From positions 124,001 through 188,000 of the forward strand of contig CAKORX010000003.1 in NCBI GenBank assembly GCA_934101645.1: a DNA stretch of 64,000 nucleotides. Reading direction: 5' to 3'. Position numbers and translations under genes: made by a program. The notes under the pieces are model-generated. The model had not been told where the DNA came from. It saw nothing but the letters and a program-made list of their open reading frames with translations, and ran no database searches. The DNA is from an uncultured Bacilli bacterium (GTDB lineage Bacteria > Bacillota_I > Bacilli_A > RF39 > UBA660). The number at the start of each line of letters is the position of its first letter. The first letter of the stretch is position 1. Positions 9,233 to 17,728 of the stretch are shown piece after piece.

Positions 9233-9784
9233 ATGTCTAACTTTAAAGAAATCGTTACTAAAGCAATTATTGGTAAATGTAAAAAACGTCTTACAAGTAA
9301 TTATGAAATTGAGTGCGAAGAAAAACCAAATACTATTTTAGGATGTTGGGTAATCAATCATTCTTTTAGAGGGGTAAATAATTTAGGAAAAGTTAATGTA
9401 ACGGGAAATTTTGATGTTAATGTTTGGTATTCATATGATAATGATACAAAAACTGCAGTTTGTACAAGAAAATTTAATTATTCTGATGTAATTAATGTTC
9501 CTTTAAAAGATAATAGTAAGTTAAATAATGATTGTGATATTATTGTAAATGCTTTAAAACAACCAACAGTAACAGATGTTAAAATAAAAAATGATTTAGT
9601 AAATTTAAAAATTGAAAAAGAACTTGGAATCGAGGTAGTAGGAAATGCTACAGTAAAAGTTCAAGTAGAAGATGATTATGATGATTATGAAGAAGTATAC
9701 GATAATGAAAACAATGATGAATTAAATATTAATGTTGATGATTTAAACGATGATTATTTAGAAGAGTCAACCAATAATAGTTGA
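9233..9784 (+). CDS. cotE: Outer spore coat morphogenetic protein CotE
   Basis: 183 residues, close to the 181 of Bacillus subtilis CotE. The signatures FKEIVTKAIIGK, ILGCWVINH and the block DVNVWYSYDNDTKT match CotE directly, as does the very acidic tail (about 145-180, rich in Asp, Glu and Asn). CotE directs assembly of the outer coat around the forespore in the mother cell. The start ATG is preceded by GGAAGGTGAT. The upstream element is of mother-cell sigma type, consistent with late expression. The gene sits alone between terminators or promoters of other units; the rpsP promoter overlaps its stop codon. Confidence 0.93.
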   Translation: MSNFKEIVTKAIIGKCKKRLTSNYEIECEEKPNTILGCWVINHSFRGVNNLGKVNVTGNFDVNVWYSYDNDTKTAVCTRKFNYSDVINVPLKDNSKLNNDCDIIVNALKQPTVTDVKIKNDLVNLKIEKELGIEVVGNATVKVQVEDDYDDYEEVYDNENNDELNINVDDLNDDYLEESTNNS

Positions 9785-9809
9785 CAGCAAAAAAGTAATA
9801 TGATATATT
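9781..9809 (+). promoter_or_regulatory. Promoter of rpsP-khpA
   Basis: Perfect TTGACA (9781-9786), 17 bp, then TGaTATATT (-10 at 9804-9809). The -35 overlaps the cotE stop codon. Confidence 0.85.
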
Positions 9810-9834
9810 AGTTGTGTAATTGAAAGGAGTAATT

Positions 9835-10134
9835 ATGGCAGTAAAATTAAGATTAAAAAGAATGGGTAGTAAACAAAAACCATTTTATCGTATTGTGGCT
9901 GCAGACAGCCGTAGTCCAAGAGATGGTCGTTTCATTGAAACAGTAGGTACTTATAATCCTATTAAAGGAAAAGAAGTTGTTACTATTGATGAAGAAAAAG
10001 CATTAGCTTGGCTTTCAAAAGGAGCAATTCCTACTGATACAGTAAGAAGTATTTTCAGTAACCAAGGTGTTATGAAAAAATATGCTGAAAGCAAATCTTC
10101 TAAGAAAAAAACTGAAAAAGTTAAGAAGGCTTAA
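9835..10134 (+). CDS. rpsP: 30S ribosomal protein S16
   Basis: 99 residues beginning [21 protein letters not shown], the standard S16 N-terminus, followed by the conserved [12 protein letters not shown] block. S16 binds 16S rRNA and is needed for 30S assembly. The start is ATG 9835 because AAAGGAGT lies 4-5 nt upstream; an in-frame TTG at 9820 would place the Shine-Dalgarno inside the gene. khpA follows after 2 bp, the usual Firmicutes pairing (rpsP-khpA), although ffh, rimM and trmD, which often adjoin, are absent here. Confidence 0.97.
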   Translation: MAVKLRLKRMGSKQKPFYRIVAADSRSPRDGRFIETVGTYNPIKGKEVVTIDEEKALAWLSKGAIPTDTVRSIFSNQGVMKKYAESKSSKKKTEKVKKA

Positions 10135-10136
10135 TT

Positions 10137-10382
10137 ATGGATATAAAAGAGTATACTTCATTTTTAGTTAAAAGCATTGTTAAAAATCCAGATATGGTTA
10201 AAGTTGAAATGTTTGAAACTGAAGGCGAAGACCCTATATTAGAAATAATTGTTCATCATGATGATTTCGGTGCAGTTATTGGTAAGGGTGGAAAAATAGC
10301 TACTTCTTTAAGAACTATAATTCAAGCATATGCATTTTTAAATAAAATGCCAAAAGTTAAAGTAAATATTGATTCATTTTAA
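10137..10382 (+). CDS. khpA: KH-domain RNA-binding protein KhpA
   Basis: 81 residues, a single KH domain with the GxxG loop in AVIGKGGKIATSLRTII. This is the KhpA/YlqC family, which pairs with KhpB/Jag and influences cell division and RNA turnover in Firmicutes. It starts 2 bp after the rpsP stop and so is translated from the same message. Length and motif are both normal for the family. Confidence 0.93.
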   Translation: MDIKEYTSFLVKSIVKNPDMVKVEMFETEGEDPILEIIVHHDDFGAVIGKGGKIATSLRTIIQAYAFLNKMPKVKVNIDSF

Positions 10383-10386
10383 CAAA

Positions 10387-10419
10387 AAAAATACTTTTTA
10401 ATCAAAGTATTTTTTATTT
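10387..10419. terminator. Bidirectional terminator between khpA and the DUF1292-like gene
   Basis: Eleven-bp stem AAAAATACTTT / AAAGTATTTTT with loop TTAATC; A run before and T run after allow it to work on both strands. It overlaps the stop of the convergent gene. Confidence 0.8.
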
Positions 10420-10638
10420 GCAATGTTTTTCATTAAATAATTTAAAGGCTTCATCAATTTCTGCATAACTTAAATTATCTAAGTATTCTTCATTATTTTC
10501 TTTTTTTAATTTAAAAATTTTAAAATCTTCGGGATCATTTTCACTTCCGTAGTAATAATATAAATTTTCTTTTCCTTGAATACTTTCTATTTCAAAATAA
10601 TCTTTGCCATCAATTTCTACAATATTTAGTTCTATCAT
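10414..10638 (-). CDS. DUF1292-like small protein
   Basis: 74 acidic residues without membrane segments. The pattern (IVEIDGKDYFEI...YYYYG......FKIFKLKKENNEEYLDNLS..EIDEAFKLF) follows that of DUF1292 proteins, small Firmicutes proteins of unknown role often placed near yrrK/yqgF. Here it lies downstream of a membrane protein gene (14 bp gap) instead. The start is ATG 10638 with GGAG 11 nt upstream. Confidence 0.6.
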   Translation of the reverse strand: MIELNIVEIDGKDYFEIESIQGKENLYYYYGSENDPEDFKIFKLKKENNEEYLDNLSYAEIDEAFKLFNEKHCK

Positions 10639-10652
10639 ATAAATTTTTCTCC

Positions 10653-11510
10653 TTATCTATTAAGACTTAATTTATCTAAGTCAAATACAAAATCAATTTT
10701 ATCTTTAAAACTCACATCGTCAGTATAATCTTCACAAGCAAAATATGGAATTAAACTACTTAAACATATTGTTGATTCTTCATCAGTATATCCTTGAAGT
10801 ACAAGTTCATGATGAAGAGCATCATAACTATCTTGAGTAATTTGAGTATAATTTGGATTTGGCTCACCATAAAGTTCTGTATCATCATAAAGTGCAACTA
10901 AAGATTTACCTTCTTCGGGTTCATTTTTTATATAGCAATGTGATGCTTTTAATGTGTCATATGCTTCTTGAGATTTTTCATTTAGTTTTTCACAATAAGT
11001 AATACCAATTGTTGCACCAGCAACCATTGCAGTAGTTAACGTTGCTATAGCAATTTTCTTAGTGGTTTTGATAACTCTTTTACGTCTTTCTATTTTCTTT
11101 TTAAATTTTTCTTGTCTTAATCTATTTTCTTTTTCTTCAGCACTTCTATCAATTATTACACCAGAATTAGTTTCATATTTACCAAATTGTTTTAAAGAAA
11201 ATTCTTTAACGATATTATCAAGTTCTTCCCTAGGTATAATAGTACGCTCTTTTAAACCATTTTTTACATCGTGTTGATGTCTTTCTACTATTTCAGTAAA
11301 TACATCTACAACCTTATCTTGAGGAATAACACTTGCAAATCCTTCTAAATCTTGTACGTTAGTAATTTTACCATCTTTAATATCTAAGAATTGTTTTTTA
11401 TTTACAATGCCAAGTGAATTTCTTGGAACTGTTTGACCATGAAATAGTGCTTGAGCTTCTTCTAAAGGAATTATTCTCCCTGTTTTAGTATCATATATTA
11501 TTGTTTCCAT
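10653..11510 (-). CDS. Single-pass membrane protein, unknown function
   Basis: 285 residues, not recognised. The N-terminal half is soluble and charged (about 1-145), with a Lys/Arg-rich stretch (KKKIERRKRVIKTTKK) just before one membrane helix (about 152-172, IAIATLTTAMVAGATIGITY). The C-terminal ~110 residues, probably outside by the positive-inside rule, contain four cysteines and many Asp, Glu and Tyr. The start ATG follows GTAGGAG. It stands between sigK and the DUF1292-like gene, all on the minus strand, but a 52 bp gap separates it from sigK. Confidence 0.6.
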   Translation of the reverse strand: METIIYDTKTGRIIPLEEAQALFHGQTVPRNSLGIVNKKQFLDIKDGKITNVQDLEGFASVIPQDKVVDVFTEIVERHQHDVKNGLKERTIIPREELDNIVKEFSLKQFGKYETNSGVIIDRSAEEKENRLRQEKFKKKIERRKRVIKTTKKIAIATLTTAMVAGATIGITYCEKLNEKSQEAYDTLKASHCYIKNEPEEGKSLVALYDDTELYGEPNPNYTQITQDSYDALHHELVLQGYTDEESTICLSSLIPYFACEDYTDDVSFKDKIDFVFDLDKLSLNR

Positions 11511-11562
11511 ATTTATTATCTCCTACTATAAAAAGTATAGCATTTTTTGTTTTTTAAATCAA

Positions 11563-12258
11563 TTATAAAGTCTTTTTATTTTTAATAAATTCTTTAAGCA
11601 TTTTAGTAAGAGCACGCTTTTCAATTCTTGAAACATAACTTCTTGAGATTTTTAGTTCTTTTGCAATTTCTTTTTGAGTTTTTTCTTTTTCATTATTTAA
11701 TCCATATCTTTTAATAATAATATCTTTTTCTCTAGGAGATAGTTTTTTTAAGTACATTTTAAGATATTCAATGTTATTTTTTTTAGTAATATGTTCAATT
11801 AAATCGATACTTTTATCTTCGAGTACATCAATTAAATTTACATCATTTCCTTCTTTGTCAAAACCAATTGAATCAGATAAGTAAACATCATTGTTACTTT
11901 TTTTATTTCCCCTAAAATACATTAATATTTCATTTTGAATACATCTTGCAGCATAGGTTGTAATTTTCGTTTTTTTATTATCTTTATAAGTATCTATTCC
12001 TTTAATTAGACCAATTGTTCCAATAGATATTAAGTCATCTGTCATATTTTCTTTACAATCAAATTTTTTTACGATATGAGCTACTAGTCTTAAATTATGC
12101 TCAATTAATTTGTTTCTAGCATTATTATCACCATCAAGCATTAATTTTACATACTTTTCTTCTTCCTCATTTGATAGTGGTTCTAAAAAAACATTATTTG
12201 AATAACTTCCTGTAAAAAAAAGTAAGTCTTTTATAATATTTAATAAATTAAAAAACAT
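11563..12258 (-). CDS. sigK: RNA polymerase sporulation sigma factor SigK (pro-sigma-K)
   Basis: 231 residues. The core blocks LIEHNLRLVAHIVKKF, DLISIGTIGLIKGI, TYAARCIQNEILM and the helix-turn-helix TQKEIAKELKISRSYVSRIEK are nearly those of B. subtilis SigK. The first ~20 residues (MFFNLLNIIKDLLFFTGSYS) form a hydrophobic pro-sequence, as in forms activated by SpoIVFB cleavage. Sigma-K drives late mother-cell genes such as coat proteins. The gene is intact, without a skin-type insertion. The start ATG follows AGGAAGTG. A SigE-like promoter lies 37-65 bp upstream. The close relative SigE is the alternative, but the sequence fits SigK better. Confidence 0.88.
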   Translation of the reverse strand: MFFNLLNIIKDLLFFTGSYSNNVFLEPLSNEEEEKYVKLMLDGDNNARNKLIEHNLRLVAHIVKKFDCKENMTDDLISIGTIGLIKGIDTYKDNKKTKITTYAARCIQNEILMYFRGNKKSNNDVYLSDSIGFDKEGNDVNLIDVLEDKSIDLIEHITKKNNIEYLKMYLKKLSPREKDIIIKRYGLNNEKEKTQKEIAKELKISRSYVSRIEKRALTKMLKEFIKNKKTL

Positions 12259-12294
12259 ATTTCACTTCCTAATTAAATATATTTTTGATAAACT

Positions 12295-12323
12295 ATTCTT
12301 ATGAAAAAGAAATTTACTATGAT
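12295..12323 (-). promoter_or_regulatory. Possible SigE-type promoter of sigK
   Basis: On the minus strand ATCATAGT (12323-12316) and CATAAGAAT (12303-12295) are separated by 12 bp, close to the SigE pattern rTCATATT-N13/14-CATACAnT. It overlaps the start of the divergent RNHCP gene. Spacing is slightly short, so the call is tentative. Confidence 0.35.
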
Positions 12324-12609
12324 TGATGAAAACTTTATATGTGAGGTTTGCCAAAAAAAGGTTAATAAGCTTGGATATACCGCAAGAGATCACTGCCCAT
12401 ATTGTCTTTGTAGTAAACATGTTGATAATAATCCGGGTGATAGAGAAAATAAATGTCAAGGTATTTTAAAACCAGTTGGAATAGAAAAATTTAAGGATAC
12501 TTATAAAATTATTTATAAATGTGAAAAATGTGGAATGCTTCATAAAAATATTATGGCAAAAGATGATAACTTTGATAAAATAATTGAACTATCAAAAAAT
12601 AACTACTAA
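12301..12609 (+). CDS. RNHCP domain zinc-ribbon protein
   Basis: 102 residues with two CxxC pairs (CEVCQKK near the start, CEKCG near residue 82) and the defining block ARDHCPYCLCSKHVDNNPGD, where RDHCP replaces the name-giving RNHCP. The family is small and uncharacterised, probably nucleic-acid or zinc binding. No Shine-Dalgarno precedes the ATG; a -10-like TAAACT ends 6 nt before it, so translation may begin at the 5' end of the mRNA. It is divergent from sigK with only a 42 bp gap. Confidence 0.8.
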   Translation: MKKKFTMIDENFICEVCQKKVNKLGYTARDHCPYCLCSKHVDNNPGDRENKCQGILKPVGIEKFKDTYKIIYKCEKCGMLHKNIMAKDDNFDKIIELSKNNY

Positions 12610-12651
12610 AAAAAGGAACTTTATGATATTATTTAAATAGGAGGATGCACA

Positions 12652-13263
12652 ATGAATAGAGTAGAAATAAAAGAATTTGCGAAAAAGAAAATTCAAGGAC
12701 ATTTATGGGATATTTGGAAAATAGCTTTAATGACTTATGGTATTTGTATTGGCTTTGGATTTTTAATTACTATTTTATTTGGCGAAGATGCTGCAGTGGT
12801 ATCACTTATTGGAGAAATAGTTTTATTACCACTTACTGTTGGTGTAACAAGTTTTTTAATAAATTTTGTAGAGGATAAAAATTTTGATTCAAAAGATATT
12901 TTTAATTATTTTAAATCTTTTGTAAAAGTTGCAGGAACACTTTTACTTTGTGGCTTTCTAGTAACAATTGCAAGCGTATTTTTTGTAATACCTGGTATTA
13001 TCTTAGCTCTTAGTTATTCACTCGTTCCAATTCTTTTAGTAAAAAGGGAAGACCTTGGAATAGTTGAGACACTAAAACTTAGTAGAACACTTATGAATGG
13101 CCATAAACTTGATGCATTTGTATTAAGCTTATCATTTATAGGCTGGGCTTTTGTAGGTGCTTTAACTTTAGGAATTGCTTATATTTGGATTTACCCTTAT
13201 ATGGCAGTAACATTTACTAAATTTTATTTAAATATTCTTGATAGTAGCAAAGAAGTGGCTTAG
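12652..13263 (+). CDS. DUF975 family integral membrane protein
   Basis: 203 residues with about five hydrophobic helices. The C-terminal block (GHKLDAFVLSLSFIGWAF...LGIAYIWIYPYM) is characteristic of DUF975 proteins of Firmicutes, whose function is unknown. A strong AGGAGG lies 7 nt before the ATG. It is followed by a terminator whose stem overlaps the stop codon. Confidence 0.8.
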   Translation: MNRVEIKEFAKKKIQGHLWDIWKIALMTYGICIGFGFLITILFGEDAAVVSLIGEIVLLPLTVGVTSFLINFVEDKNFDSKDIFNYFKSFVKVAGTLLLCGFLVTIASVFFVIPGIILALSYSLVPILLVKREDLGIVETLKLSRTLMNGHKLDAFVLSLSFIGWAFVGALTLGIAYIWIYPYMAVTFTKFYLNILDSSKEVA

Positions 13264-13277
13264 AAAAGCCATTTTTT
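13256..13277. terminator. Terminator between convergent genes
   Basis: TGGCTT-AGAA-AAGCCA followed by TTTTTT; it contains the stop codon of the DUF975 gene and touches the end of the helicase gene on the other strand. Confidence 0.8.
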
Positions 13278-14661
13278 ATATGATTTTTTTAATTTCTTTT
13301 ATAAAAACTGAGGGATTATTTTTAGGTATTAATAAGTAAGACTTTATTTTACATCTAGTTATTGCAACGAAAAAAACACGTCTTTCTTCAGCATATGGAA
13401 AGTCATCAGCTTTACTGCTCACATATGATAAAATTGGATGATTTTCTATTTTATTTGGAATACCATAAGTTTTATTTGAAACATTTAAAATAATTACATA
13501 ATCAGCCTCAAGGCCTTTAGCACTATGAATAGTTAAATATCTATAAACTTTATCCTTATAAGTTAGATTATCATTTTCAAGTTTAAAATCATCATCAATA
13601 TATTCATAAATATCTTTTTGATTTCTACCTAAAATTAAAATATTTTTTTCATTTAACATATTTAATAATTCTTTAAATTTTTTTTTAGGATTTAAATAAT
13701 AAATTAATTCTAAAGGCTTTTTTTCACTGAAAAATCCATGCATACTTTTATCAAGTTGATTTTTATTTTTGTTAATAAACTTTGCACTTATATCGATAAG
13801 TTCTTGACTAAATCTATAGGTATTAGCAAGTTTTAAAACCTTTAAATTATCAATGTACTTTGATAAATTTAAAAATATAAATAAATCACAACCGGAAAAA
13901 TGATAAATACTTTGAGCGTCATCTCCGACTGCTGTAAAAATAGCTTTTGTGTTTTCGAGTATGACTTTAATTAAATTAAATCTTATTAGTGAAGTATCTT
14001 GAAATTCATCGATAATAATATATTTAAAATTTTTGTAATTATAATTTTTTTGTAAAATTTTCGTGGCAAGTAAAATCATATCATCAAAATCAAGTGAATT
14101 AGTGCTATTTTTTTCTTCTTCATATAAATAAAATATATCAAGTATTATCTTTATTAAATATTTATCACCTTCATTTTTTACCATATTTCTTAAATCATTA
14201 ATTGAGTGATTATTAGTTTTATATAAGTTTATAAATGTTTTAATAAGCTTTTTGAAAGAAATATATTCAATAGAATATTTATCAAGTTTTAAAATGTTTA
14301 AGTATCTACATAGTTTATCTTTATTTTTAATTGTTATTAAGTATTCATCAATAATATAGTCAAGCAAATTACTATCTGATATTTGATATTTAATAGTATT
14401 ATATTTTAGTATATCTATAGCAAGTCTATGAAAAGTTGTGATAAATAAATTATTTCCAAGTTTCTTTTTTAAATCATCAACACTTTTATTTGTAAAAGAT
14501 ATAAGTAAAATTTCACTTTCTAAAACATTTAATTCATTTATTAAATACCGAACTTTTTGTGCAATAGTAGTACTTTTACCACTTCCGGGGCCGGCGATAA
14601 CCAAAGTGTTATCAGTTGAAAAAACTACTTTTAATTGAAATTCATCTAAGTTATTTGACAT
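13276..14661 (-). CDS. Compact UvrD/Rep-type (SF1A) DNA helicase
   Basis: 461 residues, much shorter than UvrD/PcrA (about 720). It keeps the helicase motifs: Q-motif (LDEFQLKVV), Walker A AGPGSGKST, motif Ia FTNKSVDDLKKKL, Walker B YIIIDEFQDTS, motif III GDDAQSIYHFSG, motif IV with TYR, motif V TIHSAKGLEADYV and motif VI FVAITRCK. The 2B region is small, giving the short length. It probably unwinds DNA in repair, but the partner is unknown. The start ATG follows GGAAAGG. It is a lone gene between convergent and divergent neighbours. Confidence 0.88.
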   Translation of the reverse strand: MSNNLDEFQLKVVFSTDNTLVIAGPGSGKSTTIAQKVRYLINELNVLESEILLISFTNKSVDDLKKKLGNNLFITTFHRLAIDILKYNTIKYQISDSNLLDYIIDEYLITIKNKDKLCRYLNILKLDKYSIEYISFKKLIKTFINLYKTNNHSINDLRNMVKNEGDKYLIKIILDIFYLYEEEKNSTNSLDFDDMILLATKILQKNYNYKNFKYIIIDEFQDTSLIRFNLIKVILENTKAIFTAVGDDAQSIYHFSGCDLFIFLNLSKYIDNLKVLKLANTYRFSQELIDISAKFINKNKNQLDKSMHGFFSEKKPLELIYYLNPKKKFKELLNMLNEKNILILGRNQKDIYEYIDDDFKLENDNLTYKDKVYRYLTIHSAKGLEADYVIILNVSNKTYGIPNKIENHPILSYVSSKADDFPYAEERRVFFVAITRCKIKSYLLIPKNNPSVFIKEIKKII

Positions 14662-14783
14662 AAGGACCTTTCCTCATATCATGCACGAAAAGTATAACAA
14701 ATAATAAATGGTGTGTAAAGATATAACTTTTAATATTTAATAATTATTTAGAAAATAGTATACTTAGATAGTAGGTGTAATTT

Positions 14784-15209
14784 ATGAGAAAAGTAAAAAA
14801 TGTAATTGGCGTAGCCTTTATTGAAGATGGAAAACTTTTAATTGTAAAAAGTGTTCGCAGTAGTAAAAGTAATGTTTGGACTTTGATTGGCGGAGGCGTT
14901 GAAAGCGGTGAATCAGAAGTTGAGGCTGCTATAAGAGAAGTTAGAGAAGAATTTCATAATGGCTTTGAAATTCAAGAAGAAGATTTAAAACCATTGATGT
15001 GTTTTAAAGAAAGTGCCGCAAGTGATCCAGAACTTGATATAATAATGACTATGTTTTTATGTAGTAAAAAAATTGATAAAGCATTTTTTACTAATCAAGA
15101 AATATTAGCATATCATTTTTATAAAATAGGGGAAAGTAAGTACAATTTGTCATCTGCAATAAGAGATCATTTTATTCCTTTTGCAGTTTCTGAAGGATTA
15201 CTTTACTAA
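14784..15209 (+). CDS. NUDIX hydrolase
   Basis: 141 residues with a complete Nudix box, Gly37-x5-Glu43-x7-Arg51-Glu52-Val53-x-Glu55-Glu56, inside GGGVESGESEVEAAIREVRE. The family hydrolyses nucleoside diphosphates linked to another moiety, often for housecleaning; the substrate is not readable from sequence. A -10-like TATACT (14759-14764) and AGGTG precede the start. It is transcribed alone ahead of the tRNA pair. Confidence 0.88.
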   Translation: MRKVKNVIGVAFIEDGKLLIVKSVRSSKSNVWTLIGGGVESGESEVEAAIREVREEFHNGFEIQEEDLKPLMCFKESAASDPELDIIMTMFLCSKKIDKAFFTNQEILAYHFYKIGESKYNLSSAIRDHFIPFAVSEGLLY

Positions 15210-15237
15210 AAACTTTCAAAAAATTTAATTTTTAGTC

Positions 15238-15266
15238 TTGCAAGAGTAGGTTTTATATAGTATAAT
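15238..15266 (+). promoter_or_regulatory. Promoter of tRNA-Val/tRNA-Thr
   Basis: TTGCAA (15238-15243), 17 bp, TATAAT (15261-15266). The distance to the first mature tRNA base is 31 bp. Confidence 0.88.
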
Positions 15267-15297
15267 CATATTTGTTAGCGGAAATAAGCGCACTGAT

Positions 15298-15374
15298 GGG
15301 CGATTAGCTCAGTTGGTTAGAGCACCTGCCTTACAAGCAGGGGGTCATAGGTTCGAGTCCTATATCGCCCACCA
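15298..15374 (+). tRNA. tRNA-Val (UAC)
   Basis: Cloverleaf with acceptor GGGCGAT/ATCGCCC, anticodon stem CCTGC/GCAGG and loop CTTACAA (anticodon TAC), T-loop GTTCGAGTC, discriminator A and an encoded CCA. Confidence 0.96.
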
Positions 15375-15379
15375 TTAGT

Positions 15380-15455
15380 GCCGACATAGCGTAACTGGTA
15401 GCGCAACTGACTTGTAATCAGTAGGTTGGGGGTTCGACTCCCTCTGTCGGCACCA
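15380..15455 (+). tRNA. tRNA-Thr (UGU)
   Basis: Acceptor GCCGACA/TGTCGGC, anticodon stem ACTGA/TCAGT with loop CTTGTAA (anticodon TGT), T-loop GTTCGACTC, encoded CCA. It lies 5 bp after tRNA-Val. Confidence 0.96.
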
Positions 15456-15466
15456 TTATAATATAG

Positions 15467-15493
15467 AAAATCCCATATATTTGGGATTTTTTT
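15467..15493 (+). terminator. Terminator of the tRNA-Val/Thr unit
   Basis: AAAATCCCA-TATATT-TGGGATTTT followed by further T. Confidence 0.88.
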
Positions 15494-15630
15494 GTGCTTT
15501 TATTTCTACAAAAGTATGGTAATTTCCATATTTTCTATGTATTCCATGATATTTTTAATTATATATATTTATCAGTAATTTATGCACTTTCGTTTATAAA
15601 ACTAATATGCTTAATTTTTTTGATAGAGTA

Positions 15631-15659
15631 TTGTCTATTTTGTTCTTTTATGTTATAAG
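15631..15659 (+). promoter_or_regulatory. Promoter of the secreted protein/ABC transporter unit
   Basis: TTGTCT (15631-15636), 17 bp, TGtTATAAG (-10 at 15654-15659). The leader of about 55 nt contains a weak hairpin ACATA...TATGT before the ribosome site. Confidence 0.65.
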
Positions 15660-15718
15660 TATGGTAGGAGAAGATTGACGCATGGTAAACATACATTTTA
15701 TGTAGAAAGGAATATATT

Positions 15719-16156
15719 ATGAAATACATAAAAATATCGTTAATGATATTTACAATATCATTAACTTTAACTTCATTAAATATTTTTGGGTTGGATGGTT
15801 ATGCGAATTTTTCTGCAATCGAGCTTCCTGCATTTAGTAAAGAAAAAGTAATGGGAAGTGGTACTAAAACGTATGATGGGCAGCAATATTATTTTAATGC
15901 TGGTATAAGGACTTCGTCGACTGGAAAAACTGGAAATATTCAATTAAAAACAAAAGGATTAACGGGAGTTGCTTCTAATTTAACTACTGGGTATATTACA
16001 CTTGGAAGTCAGGATACTTCCACTTGGGGAGATAATGTAGAAAATATTTTTATTGGTACTTATCAAATAATTGGAAGAAGAAAAGAATTTGTGGCTAGTA
16101 CCAGTGTGCATAGTGGTAATTGGTTTCTAAATGATAATTTAGTGCCTAAAAATTAA
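15719..16156 (+). CDS. Small secreted protein encoded with an ABC transporter, bacteriocin-like candidate
   Basis: 145 residues with a clear N-terminal signal peptide (about 1-27, ending near LDGYA). The mature part of about 118 residues has no cysteine, is rich in Gly, Ser and Thr and looks beta-structured, ending in STSVHSGNWFLNDNLVPKN. I do not recognise the family. Its place ahead of two membrane proteins and an ABC ATPase is like lactococcin-972-type or other Sec-exported bacteriocins with dedicated self-protection transporters, but no signature of those peptides is certain. A good ribosome site (AAAGGAA) and its own promoter precede it. Confidence 0.6.
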   Translation: MKYIKISLMIFTISLTLTSLNIFGLDGYANFSAIELPAFSKEKVMGSGTKTYDGQQYYFNAGIRTSSTGKTGNIQLKTKGLTGVASNLTTGYITLGSQDTSTWGDNVENIFIGTYQIIGRRKEFVASTSVHSGNWFLNDNLVPKN

Positions 16157-16200
16157 ATAGTTGATGTTAGAGTTAATCTTCTTAAAATAAAGGAACTTAT

Positions 16201-17097
16201 ATGAAAAATAAAACAATTTTAATATCATTTATAATTATATTATCAATATGTTTTTATAACTGTTTTTCGACGTATATTAATGATGTCAAAGTAAGAAAAT
16301 TACATGAAAAGGTTGCACTTGAGTGTAAAAGTGAAAATAATACATATTCAGAATATGTTTGTAGTAAAGTTGTAGGTAAAGAAAGAAAAGTCATAGATGT
16401 TTACACTTTACTTTATAGTTCATTAAATGGTGGATTAGAATTAGTATATTTTTTTCAAATACCAATAATTGTATCTGCGATATGGGTAGTATCTAAAGAA
16501 ATTAGGTCATCATTTGTTAAAAATTATACAATGAGAAAATCTTATAAAGATTATTTTAAACATTTAATAAAAAAAGCATATGCAGGAATATGGATATATC
16601 CTACGGTAATGATTTTACTTTTTATATTGTGCGTAATACTTTCTGGTAATTTTAATTATCCAATTAATAATAATGGATGGCAGGTTAATTATTTAGAAAG
16701 ATTTCCTTCCTTTTATACAGGATTTGTTTTAAATAAACTTTTTTTTAGTATTTTTTACGCTAACTTAGCTTTAATTTTTGCTAAGAAGAATAAAAGCGTT
16801 ATAGTGGGTGCTCTTGAGGCAATAATAACTTTTTTTATAATAGGAATTTTTAATGAAACCATTATAGTAGGATTAATTTTTAAAAAAATTCTTCATATTG
16901 ATTTAAATAATGGCATAATCAATATTCTTGATTGTTTAGCGTATTTCGAAGTATATAATGATTATTTATATTTACTGGTTAGTATTGTTTATGCACTTAT
17001 TTCTTTCATAGTAGTTTATTTTATGTACAGAAATAAAGAAAAAATGGTAATTAATTGTGAAGAGTTGAGAGGTGGAAAGGAATATTATGAAGATTAA
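16201..17097 (+). CDS. ABC transporter permease-like membrane protein (first of two)
   Basis: 298 residues with about six hydrophobic helices: one at the N-terminus, one near 80-100, then near 138-158, 180-195, 200-220 and a last at about 260-285. A soluble segment with two cysteines (about 25-65) lies between the first two. The topology resembles ABC-2-type permeases. It begins 44 bp after the secreted-protein gene with AAAGGAAC as ribosome site, and its last 11 bp overlap the ATPase gene, which strongly implies a joint complex. Substrate unknown. Confidence 0.6.
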   Translation: MKNKTILISFIIILSICFYNCFSTYINDVKVRKLHEKVALECKSENNTYSEYVCSKVVGKERKVIDVYTLLYSSLNGGLELVYFFQIPIIVSAIWVVSKEIRSSFVKNYTMRKSYKDYFKHLIKKAYAGIWIYPTVMILLFILCVILSGNFNYPINNNGWQVNYLERFPSFYTGFVLNKLFFSIFYANLALIFAKKNKSVIVGALEAIITFFIIGIFNETIIVGLIFKKILHIDLNNGIINILDCLAYFEVYNDYLYLLVSIVYALISFIVVYFMYRNKEKMVINCEELRGGKEYYED

Positions 17098-17728
17098 ACT
17101 AGAACATGTTACAAAATCATTTAAAGGTATTGAAATAATAAAAGATGTTTCTATTACTTTTGAAAGTGGAAATATTTATGGATTAATAGGAAAAAATGGC
17201 TCAGGAAAAAGTGTATTTTTAAAAATGCTTTGCGGTTTTTATTTTCCTACGAGTGGAAGCATTTATTACAATGATGATAAATTAGATGTTAAAAATGATT
17301 TTCCTAAAAATACTCGCGCTTTAATTGAGAATCCTGATTTTATTCCTGAATTAACTGGTTATGAGAATTTAAAACTTCTTGCGGATATTCAAAATAAGAT
17401 TGGGGATACTCAAATTTTTGAGGCACTTAAAGTTGTTAATTTATTTGATGAGAAAGATAAAAAATATAGTAAATATTCTCTTGGAATGAAACAAAAGTTA
17501 GGTATAGCTCAGGTAATTATGGAAGACCCTGAAGTTATGATTTTTGATGAGCCATTAAACGGAATTGAAAGTGATACTGCTATAAAATTACGAAAATTTT
17601 TTATAGAGCAAAAAAAGGCTGGTAAGCTTATTATTGTGGCTTCACATATTAAAGACGATATAAATCTATTATGTGATACAGTTTATAAGTTTGAAAATGG
17701 TAAGATATCTTATGAAGAGAATAAATGA
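17087..17728 (+). CDS. ABC transporter ATP-binding protein
   Basis: 213 residues, a minimal ABC ATPase: Walker A GKNGSGKS (35-42), signature SLGMKQKLGIAQ, Walker B VMIFDEP, and the H-loop histidine in VASHIKDD. The start is ATG 17087, with GGAAAGGAA upstream; the longer reading from 17072 would start inside that ribosome site. It is flanked and overlapped by two membrane protein genes and should power them. This subtype (short ATPase with GLIGKNGSGKS) is common in bacteriocin-immunity and ABC-2 exporters. Confidence 0.92.
   Translation: MKIKLEHVTKSFKGIEIIKDVSITFESGNIYGLIGKNGSGKSVFLKMLCGFYFPTSGSIYYNDDKLDVKNDFPKNTRALIENPDFIPELTGYENLKLLADIQNKIGDTQIFEALKVVNLFDEKDKKYSKYSLGMKQKLGIAQVIMEDPEVMIFDEPLNGIESDTAIKLRKFFIEQKKAGKLIIVASHIKDDINLLCDTVYKFENGKISYEENK

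Noticed and set aside
15719..16156. Firm assignment as lactococcin 972
   Set aside because: Gene context is similar but the mature sequence does not show a pattern I can match with confidence.
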